Under the pieces are notes generated by a model. The model worked only from the letters and a program-made list of their open reading frames with translations. It was not told the origin of the DNA and did no database searches. A DNA stretch of 64,000 bases, from assembly GCF_005886145.1 (NCBI RefSeq), contig NZ_CP040504.1, forward strand, positions 372,001-436,000, read 5' to 3'. Shown piece by piece: positions 9,679 to 18,687 of the stretch (position 1 is the stretch's first letter; every line of letters begins with the position of its first letter). The stretch comes from Neisseria sp. oral taxon 014 str. F0314. GTDB taxonomy: Bacteria > Pseudomonadota > Gammaproteobacteria > Burkholderiales > Neisseriaceae. A program made the position numbers and the translations under genes.

Positions 9679-10449
9679 ATGTCCCCAACACCCGTTACCG
9701 TAACTTCCTACAACATGCACAAAGGCATGTCGGCACTCAACCGCAAAGTACAGCTTAATAGTATGGCCGACGCACTGCATGATTTGCGTTCGGACGTATT
9801 TTTCTTACAGGAAGTGCAGGGCAGGCATCAGGCGCGCAGTAATAAGATAGACGGTTTTCCCGAACAGCCGCATTACGATTTTCTGGGTGAGCGGCTGTCG
9901 TACAACCGCAGTTACGGCAAAAACGCCGTCTATCCGCAGCGACATCACGGCAACGCCATTCTGAGCCGCCTGCCGATTGAAACGCTGCATAATCTGAACA
10001 TCACCGTCAACCGTTTGGAACAGCGCGGCGTGCTGCATTGCGAAGTGCTGCCCGAAGGTTGGGAAACATCGCTGGTGTGCCTGTGCGCCCACCTTAACCT
10101 GCGTGAACCCGACCGCGCCAAGCAATACCGCGCTATTTTCGAGTATGTCAGTATGCACGTCGACCCTGCCAGCCCGCTGATTATTGCCGGTGATTTTAAC
10201 GACTGGCGCGAAAAATCTGCGCTGTCGCTGGGAAAAGCCTTGAATTTGGACGAAGTATTCGTCGACGGCAACGGCCGCCGTCCTAAAACTTTTCCTTCCC
10301 GTATGCCTTTTTTAAGCCTTGACCGTGTGTATACCCGCAATTTGGAAGTGCTTGATGCGCAAATCCACAACAACAAACACTGGCAGCACCTCTCCGACCA
10401 CCTGCCCCTGAGCGTAAAAGTCAGGCCGAAACTGAAATTGCCGAGATAG
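9679..10449 (+). CDS. Endonuclease/exonuclease/phosphatase (EEP) family protein
   Basis: This 256-residue protein has the EEP fold signatures: TSYNMHKGMSAL at the start, FFLQEVQG with the metal-binding Glu, NAILSRLPI, IIAGDFNDW with the catalytic Asp/Asn, and a C-terminal SDHLPLSVKV with the Asp-His pair. The first 9 or so residues lack a signal peptide, so it is probably cytosolic. The family includes nucleases, sphingomyelinase-like and phosphoinositide phosphatases; substrate cannot be told from sequence. It is followed by a single DUS at 10449. Confidence 0.9.
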   Translation: MSPTPVTVTSYNMHKGMSALNRKVQLNSMADALHDLRSDVFFLQEVQGRHQARSNKIDGFPEQPHYDFLGERLSYNRSYGKNAVYPQRHHGNAILSRLPIETLHNLNITVNRLEQRGVLHCEVLPEGWETSLVCLCAHLNLREPDRAKQYRAIFEYVSMHVDPASPLIIAGDFNDWREKSALSLGKALNLDEVFVDGNGRRPKTFPSRMPFLSLDRVYTRNLEVLDAQIHNNKHWQHLSDHLPLSVKVRPKLKLPR

Positions 10450-10552
10450 GCCGTCTGAAACCATACTCAAATTAAGCCGGCAGCCGGATTCGGCGCGGTG
10501 GCGGTAAGTGTGTTATATTGTCCCCATCATTCGACCGATGCCGAAAAACATT

Positions 10553-10888
10553 ATGGAAACAGAAGATTATCTAAGCCGTATGCCATTTACCATTGTGTTT
10601 ATCGATCCATTGCACAATGACTTTCAGGGAAGCAGCCGGAAAATCAACGAATATATCGGCCGCATTCCCGCAGCACTGCCGCGGCTGCACCAGCCGAAAT
10701 TTGCCGAAAAAATCCTCGAAATGGCCGCCCACTGCTGCAATATGCGTGTCGTCGTCCGCAACGCCGATTCCCTGGTCAAACACGAACTGCATTATATCGT
10801 CCGTAACGGCGTGTTCTGTAGCGACGAAAAAATGTGGACGTTCATCAATGATCCTGACAATCTGGCGGTAGTCGTCAGTCAGCCCTGA
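10553..10888 (+). CDS. Conserved-looking hypothetical protein
   Basis: The 111-residue product starts [19 protein letters not shown] and has no signal peptide or membrane segment. I do not recognise the family. The frame is open from 10508, but a promoter-like TGTTATATT (10510-10518) overlaps that point, so a start at 10538 or 10553 is more likely. Codon use looks normal for this genome. It lies 41 bases upstream of trpG in the same direction and may be co-transcribed with it. Confidence 0.7.
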   Translation: METEDYLSRMPFTIVFIDPLHNDFQGSSRKINEYIGRIPAALPRLHQPKFAEKILEMAAHCCNMRVVVRNADSLVKHELHYIVRNGVFCSDEKMWTFINDPDNLAVVVSQP

Positions 10889-10929
10889 AACAACCGCAGA
10901 ATCCTTCCAAACCGTTAAGTTATCCGAAA

Positions 10930-11514
10930 ATGCTACTCTTTATCGATAATTACGACAGCTTTACCTATAACATCGTGCAATATTTCGCCGAACTCGGCCA
11001 AAACGTCGAAGTTCGCCGCAACGACGATATTACTTTAGAAGCAATCGCCGCATTAAAACCGCGATACCTAGTTATCGGTCCCGGCCCGTGCACGCCGAAA
11101 GAGGCGGGTATTTCCATCGCCGCCATACGGCATTTCGCCGGCAAACTGCCCGTAATGGGCGTGTGCCTCGGCCATCAAGCGATAGGCGAAGCGTTCGGCG
11201 GCGACATAGTGCGCGCGCAGACACTGATGCACGGCAAAGTGTCGCCCGTGTTTCACCACGGCAAAGGTATGTTCAAAAACCTGCCCGACCCCGTAACCTG
11301 TACCCGTTACCACAGTCTTGTCATTGACCGTGCCACACTGCCCGAATGCCTCGAAATCACTTCATGGACGGAAGACAATGAAATCATGGGCGTAAGGCAT
11401 AAAAATTATGCCGTCGAAGGCGTACAGTTCCATCCCGAAGCACTGCTGACCGAATACGGCCATGACATGCTGCGTAACTTTTTAGAAGAATTCAAGGATT
11501 TTAAAGCGGCATAA
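10930..11514 (+). CDS. trpG: Anthranilate synthase component II (glutamine amidotransferase)
   Basis: This 194-residue class I glutamine amidotransferase starts [19 protein letters not shown]. The nucleophile loop is [16 protein letters not shown], and the His-Glu pair is in [13 protein letters not shown]. It supplies ammonia from glutamine to TrpE, and may also serve PabB as in species with a shared subunit. trpD lies far away at 52.3 kb, so tryptophan genes are dispersed. No leader peptide or attenuator is visible upstream. Confidence 0.95.
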   Translation: MLLFIDNYDSFTYNIVQYFAELGQNVEVRRNDDITLEAIAALKPRYLVIGPGPCTPKEAGISIAAIRHFAGKLPVMGVCLGHQAIGEAFGGDIVRAQTLMHGKVSPVFHHGKGMFKNLPDPVTCTRYHSLVIDRATLPECLEITSWTEDNEIMGVRHKNYAVEGVQFHPEALLTEYGHDMLRNFLEEFKDFKAA

Positions 11515-11607
11515 ACGGCGGACGGCAGCCCGTTTTTCAGACGGCCTGCAAGCTGCTATACTTTCGCCGTTTGCACCCATCTATATTTTTAGCGATAAGG
11601 AAACAAC

Positions 11608-12141
11608 ATGGCAGATTTCAATAAAATCCTGACCCCGGGCGACGTAGACGGCGGCATTATCAACGTAGTCAACGAAATCCCCGCCGGCAGCAACCACAAA
11701 ATCGAGTGGAACCACAAACTGGCGGCTTTTCAGCTCGACCGCGTAGAGCCCGCGATTTTCGCCAAACCGACCAACTACGGCTTTATCCCGCAAACGCTGG
11801 ATGAAGACGGCGACGAGTTGGACGTATTGCTGGTTACCGAGCAGCCGCTGGCAACCGGTATTTTCTTAGAAGCCAAAGTTATCGGCGTGATGAAATTCGT
11901 CGACGACGGTGAAGTGGACGACAAAATCGTCTGTGTGCCCGCCGACGACCGCAACAACGGTAATGCCTACCAATCGTTGGCCGATTTACCTCCGCAGTTG
12001 ATTAAACAAATCGAATTTCACTTCAACAACTATAAAGCCCTGAAAAAACCGGGTTCCACTAAAGTGGAACACTGGGGCGATGTTGAAGAAGCCAAACAGG
12101 TTATCAAAGAATCTATTGAACGCTGGAACAAACAGGCATAA
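11608..12141 (+). CDS. ppa: Inorganic pyrophosphatase
   Basis: This 177-residue family I soluble pyrophosphatase hydrolyses PPi to two phosphates. The active-site signature DEDGDELDVLLV supplies the metal-binding aspartates, and the following VPADDRN and KALKKPGS segments are conserved. A good ribosome site (AAGGAAAC) precedes the ATG. A TATACT box at 11558 lies just after a DUS. Confidence 0.97.
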   Translation: MADFNKILTPGDVDGGIINVVNEIPAGSNHKIEWNHKLAAFQLDRVEPAIFAKPTNYGFIPQTLDEDGDELDVLLVTEQPLATGIFLEAKVIGVMKFVDDGEVDDKIVCVPADDRNNGNAYQSLADLPPQLIKQIEFHFNNYKALKKPGSTKVEHWGDVEEAKQVIKESIERWNKQA

Positions 12142-12204
12142 AGTTTAAAATACGGATAGATAAAAGATCCGTGTTACACATTTTCAGTATAACTTTCCAT
12201 AACA

Positions 12205-12240
12205 AAAAGGCTGGTATACGGTAGCGTACCAGCCTTTTCA
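12205..12240 (+). terminator. Rho-independent terminator after ppa
   Basis: AAAAGGCTGGTA pairs with TACCAGCCTTTT across a short loop, 63 bases after the ppa stop. It is one of the few non-DUS terminators in the window. Confidence 0.85.
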
Positions 12241-12244
12241 TAAC

Positions 12245-12457
12245 AAAGAAAATTATTAAGTGGGTACACCTAACCCACTCTAAGTAGAAAAAACAGCCTA
12301 AATACACGTCCTACAAAACAAACTAAATGAAAACTACGCAACTAAATCGATAAACCTCTTAATATCTGCATAATCTATTTCCCCAAACAAGGTTTATGGC
12401 TACCTCCCACCAACCTAAACTATTACCGCAATAAGGCTCCTTATTGTTTTGTTGTTT
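12245..12457 (+). ncRNA. Possible small RNA or decayed region between ppa and aroA
   Basis: No ORF is supported here. The plus strand has a perfect 7-bp hairpin (12259-12279), a CU-rich single-stranded stretch with ACCTCCC, and a second terminator-like hairpin (12429-12446, CAATAAGG/CCTTATTG) followed by a T-rich tract. Two terminators in a row on one strand, with no gene between, could bound a short transcript. No clear promoter is visible. Confidence 0.25.
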
Positions 12458-12461
12458 TATT

Positions 12462-13757
12462 TCACCCTACCGACAATCCGGCAAAGGTATCGAAATACGT
12501 CGGAAAAGTTTTATGCGTGCATTTGGGATCGTTGATAACGACCGGAACGCCCATCAGCGAAACCAGTGAGAAGCACATGGCGATGCGGTGGTCGTCGTAA
12601 GTGTCGATAATGGCATCGGTACGCAACTGCTCCGGCGGTGTAATGCGGATGGCTTCCGGTTCCTCAACCACCACTGCGCCGAGTTTGCGCAATTCCGCCG
12701 CCATTGCTGTGATGCGGTCGGTTTCCTTTACCCGCCACGAACCGATATTGCGCAGCGTACATGGCGCATCTGCGGCCAGTGCAACCACTGCCAGCGTCAT
12801 GGCTGCATCGGGAATATGGTTCGCATCCAAATCGAAAGCTTGGACAGGGCGTGTTTCAGGACGCGACACTTCGATGAAATCGTCGCCCCATAAAACGTCT
12901 GCGCCGATTTTTTCCAGTTCGCGGGCAAAAGCAACGTCGCCCTGTATGCTGTTGCGGCCGATTCCGGTAACGCGCACGGGCACGCCCGTTATCAGCCCTG
13001 CCGCCAGAAAATAAGACGCACTGGACGCATCGCCTTCCACATACAAATGTTCCGGCGCATGATAGCGCGCGCCGGCGGGAATCTTGAACATGCGGTAACC
13101 TTCGTTGGCCACATTCACGCCGAACCGCGCCATCAGTTTCAGAGTAATATCAATGTAGGGCTTGGAAATCAGTTCGCCGACTATCCTGATTTCAAACGCC
13201 TGTCCAGTCAGCGGCAGCGCCATCAGGATTGCGGTCAGGAACTGGCTGGACACGTCGCCCCGAATCGGGATTTCGCGCACGCCGCTGTCGGTGCGTTCGT
13301 TGATGTGCAGCGGCGGATAATTTTCCCTGCCCTCGTAGCGCACGTCCGCCCCCGCAATCCGCAAAGCGTCGACCAAATCGCCGATGGGACGTTCATGCAT
13401 GCGCGGTACGCCGTGCAGGCTGTAACTGCCGCCCAATACGGCCAACACGGCGGTCAGCGGGCGGAAGGCCGTACCTGCGTTGCCGAGGAACAGGTCGGCA
13501 CTGCGGTTGGGAAAGCGCCCGCCCGTTCCGTACACTTTCAGACGGCCTCCGTCCAAAAATTCGATTTTCACCCCCAACGCCGCCAGTGCGTCCAGCATAC
13601 GGTCGGTATCGTCGGACTTCAGCAGCGAATGGATTTCGCAAACATTGTCAGACAGCGCGGCCAACAGCAGCGAACGGTTGCTGATGCTTTTGGAACCGGG
13701 CAGTGCGACGGCGGCGGGTTTGGTTTTAACGGCGGGAAGGCGGATAGATTCGGTCAT
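12462..13757 (-). CDS. aroA: 3-phosphoshikimate 1-carboxyvinyltransferase (EPSP synthase)
   Basis: This 431-residue EPSP synthase joins shikimate 3-phosphate and PEP in the chorismate pathway, feeding TrpG/TrpD products. It has [16 protein letters not shown] near the start, [13 protein letters not shown] (signature 1) and [12 protein letters not shown] (signature 2). An intact DUS lies inside the gene at 13529-13538, encoding part of GGRLKV. The product ends FAGLSVG. Confidence 0.97.
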   Translation of the reverse strand: MTESIRLPAVKTKPAAVALPGSKSISNRSLLLAALSDNVCEIHSLLKSDDTDRMLDALAALGVKIEFLDGGRLKVYGTGGRFPNRSADLFLGNAGTAFRPLTAVLAVLGGSYSLHGVPRMHERPIGDLVDALRIAGADVRYEGRENYPPLHINERTDSGVREIPIRGDVSSQFLTAILMALPLTGQAFEIRIVGELISKPYIDITLKLMARFGVNVANEGYRMFKIPAGARYHAPEHLYVEGDASSASYFLAAGLITGVPVRVTGIGRNSIQGDVAFARELEKIGADVLWGDDFIEVSRPETRPVQAFDLDANHIPDAAMTLAVVALAADAPCTLRNIGSWRVKETDRITAMAAELRKLGAVVVEEPEAIRITPPEQLRTDAIIDTYDDHRIAMCFSLVSLMGVPVVINDPKCTHKTFPTYFDTFAGLSVG

Positions 13758-13877
13758 GGCAGGACTTTACAGGAATGGTTGCAAGCCGAGCCATTATACG
13801 CGATGGGCGGTATTGTTTAAACGCTCCGCCTTCAGTACACTTCAGGCCATCTGAAAACCGAGTCTGCCGCTTTCGCT

Positions 13878-14534
13878 ATGAAAAAACGCTATAAAGCCGC
13901 ATTATTCCTGCCGGCCGCTGCCGCCGCTTATTTTCTGGCGGCATGGACGCTGTCGTCGTTCCGCGTCAACGACAGGCAGTCCGGCGGGGAAATTACGCTG
14001 TTCCTCGTCAGTAACGGCACTCATGTCGACGTTGTGATGCCGTTGAAAAACAACATATTCGACTGGACGCAAACCGTCAGCCCCGCCGACAGCGGTTTGG
14101 GCGATTCCGGAACGGAATATATCGGTTTGGGCTGGGGCGAACGCAATTTTTATCTGAACACGCCAAGCTGGGGCGATCTGACCGTCCCGACCGCACTGCG
14201 CGCCCTGAGCGGCTTCAACCGAACCCTGATTCACGCCACCTACTACCCGTCCGAACCCGCCGAAAACGAAAACACCGTCAGATTCTCCGCCTCTCCCGAA
14301 CAATACCGGCGGCTGGCCGCAGCGTTGCGCGACGGCTTCCGGCTGCAAAACGGCCGCGCGGTGGCCGTCGCCGGCGCGCATTACCACTCGAACGACGCAT
14401 TTTATGAAGCCGAAGGCCGCTACCACCTTTTCAATACCTGCAATACCTGGCTAAACGGCAAACTCACCCGCAGCGGCATGAAAGGCGTGGTGTGGACGCC
14501 GTTTGCCGGCCCTTTGCTGGACAGTTACCGCTGA
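13878..14534 (+). CDS. DUF2459 (TIGR02117) family protein
   Basis: This 218-residue protein has one N-terminal membrane segment or signal anchor (about residues 7-27). It then has the DUF2459 features SNGTHVDVVMPL, YIGLGWGERNFYL and FNTCNTWLNGKL. The Cys in FNTCNTW together with conserved His residues suggests an NlpC-like hydrolase fold facing the periplasm, but no activity is established. A DUS hairpin terminates it. Confidence 0.85.
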   Translation: MKKRYKAALFLPAAAAAYFLAAWTLSSFRVNDRQSGGEITLFLVSNGTHVDVVMPLKNNIFDWTQTVSPADSGLGDSGTEYIGLGWGERNFYLNTPSWGDLTVPTALRALSGFNRTLIHATYYPSEPAENENTVRFSASPEQYRRLAAALRDGFRLQNGRAVAVAGAHYHSNDAFYEAEGRYHLFNTCNTWLNGKLTRSGMKGVVWTPFAGPLLDSYR

Positions 14535-14554
14535 AAAATATCGGAATAATATGG

Positions 14555-14587
14555 AAAGGCCGTCTGAAAAATTTCAGACGGCCTTTT
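14555..14587 (+). terminator. DUS hairpin after the DUF2459 gene
   Basis: AAAGGCCGTCTGAAA and TTTCAGACGGCCTTT with a T tail lie 20 bases after the stop codon. Confidence 0.8.
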
Positions 14588-14689
14588 GCCGATTGCTTGC
14601 CAGCCATGTTGTTTTCGTTTAGATTATTAATCGTAGCCATAAATATTTTTTATAACTACGACATATCCCAACTTCCAAAGAATCTGAAC

Positions 14690-15925
14690 ATGAAACATTT
14701 CGGCATTAAACTTGCGTTATTTATCAACTACTTCGTATTCGCCATCCTACTCAACAGCGTCGGCATCGTTATCAAACAATCCTTGGCCAATTACGGTGTT
14801 ACGGAAACAGAAGCCAGCATTCTGGAAGCCTTCAAAGACCTGCCGATTGCCATCGTTTCGTTTTTCGTGGCTTCGTTCCTGCCGAAATTCGGTTATAAAA
14901 ACAGTATGCTGTTGGCCTTGGCCGTGGTATTCGGCGCATGTCTGTATATGTACACCGGCAACAGTTTCACCGCTTCGAAGGCGCTGTTCCTCTGCATCGG
15001 TGTCGCATTCGCCTTTATCAAGGTATCGGTTTATTCAATGATAGGCCTCTTTACCGAGAGCAAAGAGCAACACAACAGTTTCATGAGTTCCATCGAAGGT
15101 TTTTTTATGGTCGGCATCGCGTCAGCCTATTTCCTATTCCCCGCTTTTTTCGACGGAAACAATCCTGATGCGTGGCTGCGGGTTTATCTGCTGCTGGCAG
15201 GGCTGATTGCCATTGCGTTTTTCCTGCTGTTGTTTACCAAAATCGATGTGGCGATTCCGAAATCGGAAGGCAGGCTGATTGACGATTTCACGGGGATGAT
15301 CAAACTTATCGCCCTGCCCCTGACGATTTTCTTCATCTTGAGCGCGTTCTGCTTTGTGATGGTCGAACAGGGCATCATGACGTGGCTGCCGACTTTCAAC
15401 GAACGCGTTTTGTCTTTGAACGACACCCTGAGCGTGCAAATGGCGAGCATCTTGGCGCTTTCCCTGGCCGCCGGACGTTTTCTGGCCGGACAGGCGGTCA
15501 AGAAGCTGCACTGGTTGAAAATCGTCTCCGTGTGCCTTTTGGTTGCCGCCGCCATCGTGGCGTTTGTCCTGCCCCAGGCCCTCAACGCCGGCCCCCGCAC
15601 TATCCATGCGTTCAGCGAAATTCCCGCCATTGGTTTTATCTTCCCGCTCATCGGCCTGTTTATCGCGCCGATTTATCCGCTTTTAAGCTCAGCCACCCTG
15701 TCTGCCCTGCCGCAACGGATGCACAGCTCCATGACCGGCCTGATTGTGATTTTTTCCGCACTGGGCGGCACGCTCGGTTCGCGTATCATCGGCATGTTGT
15801 TCCAGCATGTCGGCGGTGCACAGGCCTTTTATTTCATGCTGGTGCCGATAGCCGTCTTACTGGTTACGCTGACGCTGCTGAACAAATTTATCAAGGATTA
15901 TGAAAATGCGCATCCGCAAAACTGA
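14690..15925 (+). CDS. TsgA-like MFS transporter
   Basis: This 411-residue protein has about 12 hydrophobic segments and resembles the TsgA/FucP-type major facilitator group. It begins MKHFGIKLALFINYFVFAIL, and VYSMIGLFTESKEQHNSFMSS lies before the central loop. The frame is open upstream to 14492, but that part crosses a terminator, so the ATG at 14690 is used. Its 3' end overlaps the trehalase gene by 26 bases, implying translational coupling. I infer import of a disaccharide or its breakdown sugar, but the substrate is not visible from sequence. Confidence 0.85.
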   Translation: MKHFGIKLALFINYFVFAILLNSVGIVIKQSLANYGVTETEASILEAFKDLPIAIVSFFVASFLPKFGYKNSMLLALAVVFGACLYMYTGNSFTASKALFLCIGVAFAFIKVSVYSMIGLFTESKEQHNSFMSSIEGFFMVGIASAYFLFPAFFDGNNPDAWLRVYLLLAGLIAIAFFLLLFTKIDVAIPKSEGRLIDDFTGMIKLIALPLTIFFILSAFCFVMVEQGIMTWLPTFNERVLSLNDTLSVQMASILALSLAAGRFLAGQAVKKLHWLKIVSVCLLVAAAIVAFVLPQALNAGPRTIHAFSEIPAIGFIFPLIGLFIAPIYPLLSSATLSALPQRMHSSMTGLIVIFSALGGTLGSRIIGMLFQHVGGAQAFYFMLVPIAVLLVTLTLLNKFIKDYENAHPQN

Positions 15926-17732
15926 AACCCTGGCCGCCCTGCTCGCCCAAGAAGACACCGACGGCAGCAACACCATCACCGTTGACGATACCGGCCCGAA
16001 GTCCTTCACCGTAAAAGGTGAAGACGGCGATACATTGCAAGTGGACGGCACCTACTATCTGGCCAACTTGTTGCAGGAAATCTGGCTCGGAAACGGGGTG
16101 CTCGAACCGGAAAAAGTGTTCATGAAACCGCTGGAGCGGGTGGACTGCCTGATGCAAAACCACTACTGGCACACCCTCAGCCGCCGGATGGACGCCGACA
16201 ACATCCTGACCGTCTTGTCCGACGAGAAACGCAGTAGCGACAAAGCCTATCTGTATGTCCCCGCCGCCGATGCGGACGGGCTGGCGTACTACCGATCCAT
16301 CAGTGCCGCCCATCCGCAAATCGAAATCGTCGAATTGCCCGCCCCGCCGTTTTCAGACGGCCTCTTGACGGAAATAGACCGCAAACCGGGCCTTTTGGCG
16401 TTGAAATACAATTCCGAAAGCGGCAGCCCGCTGCCTTACGTCGTCCCCGGCGGACGCTTCAACGAAATGTACGGCTGGGACAGCTACTTCATCGGCCTCG
16501 GACTGATGGCGCACGACCGTTACGACTTGGCCAAAGGCATGTTGGAAAACACCGCCTACCAAATCAAATACTACGGCAAAATGCTCAACGCCAACCGCAG
16601 CTACTATCTGACCCGTTCTCAGCCGCCGTTCTACACCCCTTATCTGAGCGCGTTTTACCGCCGCTACCGCGACCGCCTGCCTGAAAGCTGGCTGGACGAG
16701 CATTTGGGCATAGCCATCGACGAATACCTCGATGTATGGATGAACCCGCAAACCCACCTGTTCGCCGACATCGGGCTGAACCGATACTTCGACGAAGGCC
16801 GCGGCAGGCCGAAAGAAACCGAAACCGGACACTTCGATTTCATCCTGAACCGCTTTGCCGCGCGCCACGGCATTTCCGCGCAGGAATTGGAACAAACCTA
16901 CGACGGAGGGAAAATCCAAGACTCGGAGCTGGACCGCTATTTCGTTCACGACCGCGCCATGCGCGAAAGCGGACACGACACCACCACGCGGCTGGACGAC
17001 GTATGCGCCGATACCGCCTGCGTCGACCTGAACGCCATACTCTACCGCGTCGAAACCGACATCGCCGCCCTGCTGGACGACTACTATCCGCAAGGCTTTA
17101 CCCGCAACGGCGAAATACATACCGCGGCAGGCTGGCGGGAAAAAGCGCAGGCGCGCCGCCGTGCCGTCCGGCAATATTTGTGGAACGAAGAACACGGCAC
17201 CTTCTACGATTACAACGTCTCGCGCGGCAGCCAGAACCATTTTGTCTCCGCCACCAATCTGTTCCCGTTGTGGGCGGGGCTGTGCAGCCGCGAACAGGCG
17301 GAAAAAACCGTCAAAAGCCAGCTTTCCGCACTCCTGTGCCGTGGCGGCATCGCCTCCACCGCCCCGATAAGTGCGGAAATTTCCGGCCCTGAAAGGCAAT
17401 GGGACTACCCCTACGGCTGGGCACCGCATCAAATCTTGATTTGGGAGGGGCTGGAACGTTACGGCTTCAAAGAAGAAATGCAGCGCGCCGCCTTCGCATG
17501 GGTAGGGATGATTATCCGCGCCACCGTAGAATACAACGGCCTGATACCCGAAAAATTCAACGTCGAAAAAGGTTCGCACAAAACCGACGTCGAATACGGC
17601 AATGTCGGCGCGATATTCGATTATGTCCCGCAGGGCGGCTTCGGCTGGACCAACGCGTCGCTGGTGCTGGGCATAGCCAGACTGACCGATGCGCAAAAGG
17701 CGGAACTGGACGCATTGGCCGATAAGGTCTGA
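15900..17732 (+). CDS. Trehalase family glycoside hydrolase (GH37)
   Basis: This 610-residue protein carries both trehalase signatures. PGGRFNEMYGWDSY lies near residues 183-196, and QWDYPYGWAP lies near residue 500. A Gly-rich stretch near the C-terminus (YVPQGGFGWTNA) is also typical. There is no signal peptide, so it acts in the cytosol; alpha,alpha-trehalose cleaved to glucose is the likely reaction. ATG codons at 15900 and 15906 both follow AAGGATT; 15906 has the better spacing. It overlaps the upstream MFS gene. A DUS sits inside the coding region at 16351-16360. Related GH37 or GH15-like activity on another glucoside remains possible. Confidence 0.88.
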   Translation: MKMRIRKTETLAALLAQEDTDGSNTITVDDTGPKSFTVKGEDGDTLQVDGTYYLANLLQEIWLGNGVLEPEKVFMKPLERVDCLMQNHYWHTLSRRMDADNILTVLSDEKRSSDKAYLYVPAADADGLAYYRSISAAHPQIEIVELPAPPFSDGLLTEIDRKPGLLALKYNSESGSPLPYVVPGGRFNEMYGWDSYFIGLGLMAHDRYDLAKGMLENTAYQIKYYGKMLNANRSYYLTRSQPPFYTPYLSAFYRRYRDRLPESWLDEHLGIAIDEYLDVWMNPQTHLFADIGLNRYFDEGRGRPKETETGHFDFILNRFAARHGISAQELEQTYDGGKIQDSELDRYFVHDRAMRESGHDTTTRLDDVCADTACVDLNAILYRVETDIAALLDDYYPQGFTRNGEIHTAAGWREKAQARRRAVRQYLWNEEHGTFYDYNVSRGSQNHFVSATNLFPLWAGLCSREQAEKTVKSQLSALLCRGGIASTAPISAEISGPERQWDYPYGWAPHQILIWEGLERYGFKEEMQRAAFAWVGMIIRATVEYNGLIPEKFNVEKGSHKTDVEYGNVGAIFDYVPQGGFGWTNASLVLGIARLTDAQKAELDALADKV

Positions 17733-17767
17733 TGCGCCGTTGCGTCTGATTTCCCGATTGATATTGG

Positions 17768-17800
17768 AAAGGCCGTCTGAAAAATTTTCAGACGGCCTTT
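17768..17800 (+). terminator. DUS hairpin after the trehalase gene
   Basis: AAAGGCCGTCTGAAA and TTTCAGACGGCCTTT lie 36 bases after the stop, forming a strong stem. Confidence 0.8.
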
Positions 17801-17863
17801 GTATCTTGTCCGGCGGGCTACCCTACCCCCGCCATATCGCAAGGAAGCGGAATTCGGGCGGAC

Positions 17864-18508
17864 TCAGTTTTCAGACGGCCTGATTAAGGGTTTGGCCGGA
17901 TTGCCCGCCACCGTCAGGCCGTCTGAAATATCTTTGACCACCACCGCGCCCGCGCCGACAACGGCGTTTTTACCGATGCGTATCTGTTGGCGGGTGCACG
18001 CGCCTATGCCGACCCACGCGCCGTTGCCGACCTGCGTGCCGCCCGCCAGATGCACGCCCGGGCTGATGTGGACGAAACCGCCCAGCCGGCAGTCGTGATC
18101 GACAGTGGCCGCGGTATTGATGATGGCGCCTTCGCCGATGCGGCTGTCGGGCTGGACGACAGCCTGCGCGAACACCACACTGCCCGCACCGATTTCGACA
18201 TTGGGAGCGATGACGGCGGTCGGATGAACGATGACCGGCTGGTTAAAACCCATGGCGACGAAACGGCGGTGCAGATGCGCGCGTACGTCGTTGCTGCCGA
18301 CGGCGATTGCCAAGTCATATTCGGCCGGCCGCAGACTCATACCGAGCAGGTCGGTACCGCCGATAACCGGCAGACCGAACACTTCGCCTCTGGCTTTGTC
18401 ATCGAGAAAAACGATTTTCGTCCAGCGGGCGGCCATCGCTGTGGCGGCGACAACTTTGCCGTGCCCGCCCGCGCCGACGACGGCGAGCTTCTTACGGGGT
18501 GTCAACAT
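17864..18508 (-). CDS. PglD/NeuD-like sugar acyltransferase, orphan
   Basis: The 214-residue product has an N-terminal nucleotide-sugar-binding half starting LAVVGAGGHGKVVAATA. A C-terminal left-handed beta-helix of hexapeptide repeats follows (about 95-190; IGAGSVVFAQAVV, VGNGAWVGIGACT, IGKNAVVGAGAVVV). This is the PglD/NeuD/PglB-C group that N- or O-acetylates sugars such as UDP-bacillosamine precursors or sialic acid. No partner sugar genes are near. The last residues RPSEN are encoded by a DUS, and a second DUS encodes part of ISDGL. The target sugar is unknown. Confidence 0.85.
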   Translation of the reverse strand: MLTPRKKLAVVGAGGHGKVVAATAMAARWTKIVFLDDKARGEVFGLPVIGGTDLLGMSLRPAEYDLAIAVGSNDVRAHLHRRFVAMGFNQPVIVHPTAVIAPNVEIGAGSVVFAQAVVQPDSRIGEGAIINTAATVDHDCRLGGFVHISPGVHLAGGTQVGNGAWVGIGACTRQQIRIGKNAVVGAGAVVVKDISDGLTVAGNPAKPLIRPSEN

Positions 18509-18687
18509 GTTTTTTTTCCCAACGGTTTCGATAACGGAGGCCGTCTGAAAACGGAAAACTGCCCCAGACGGCTTGATACAACGAAATGATGTGTGATGGG
18601 TTTGGGACGAAACGGCGGATTACCTGTATTACAAGCATCGGCGCCAAGGCGGAGATTGCCGTCCGGCAAAGGCGGCATCGTTTTATT

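Noticed and set aside
16353..17696. 447-codon open frame on the minus strand opposite the trehalase gene
   Set aside because: It is antisense to a gene with two diagnostic enzyme signatures; its translation is biased and has no domain. It arises from high-GC codon structure.
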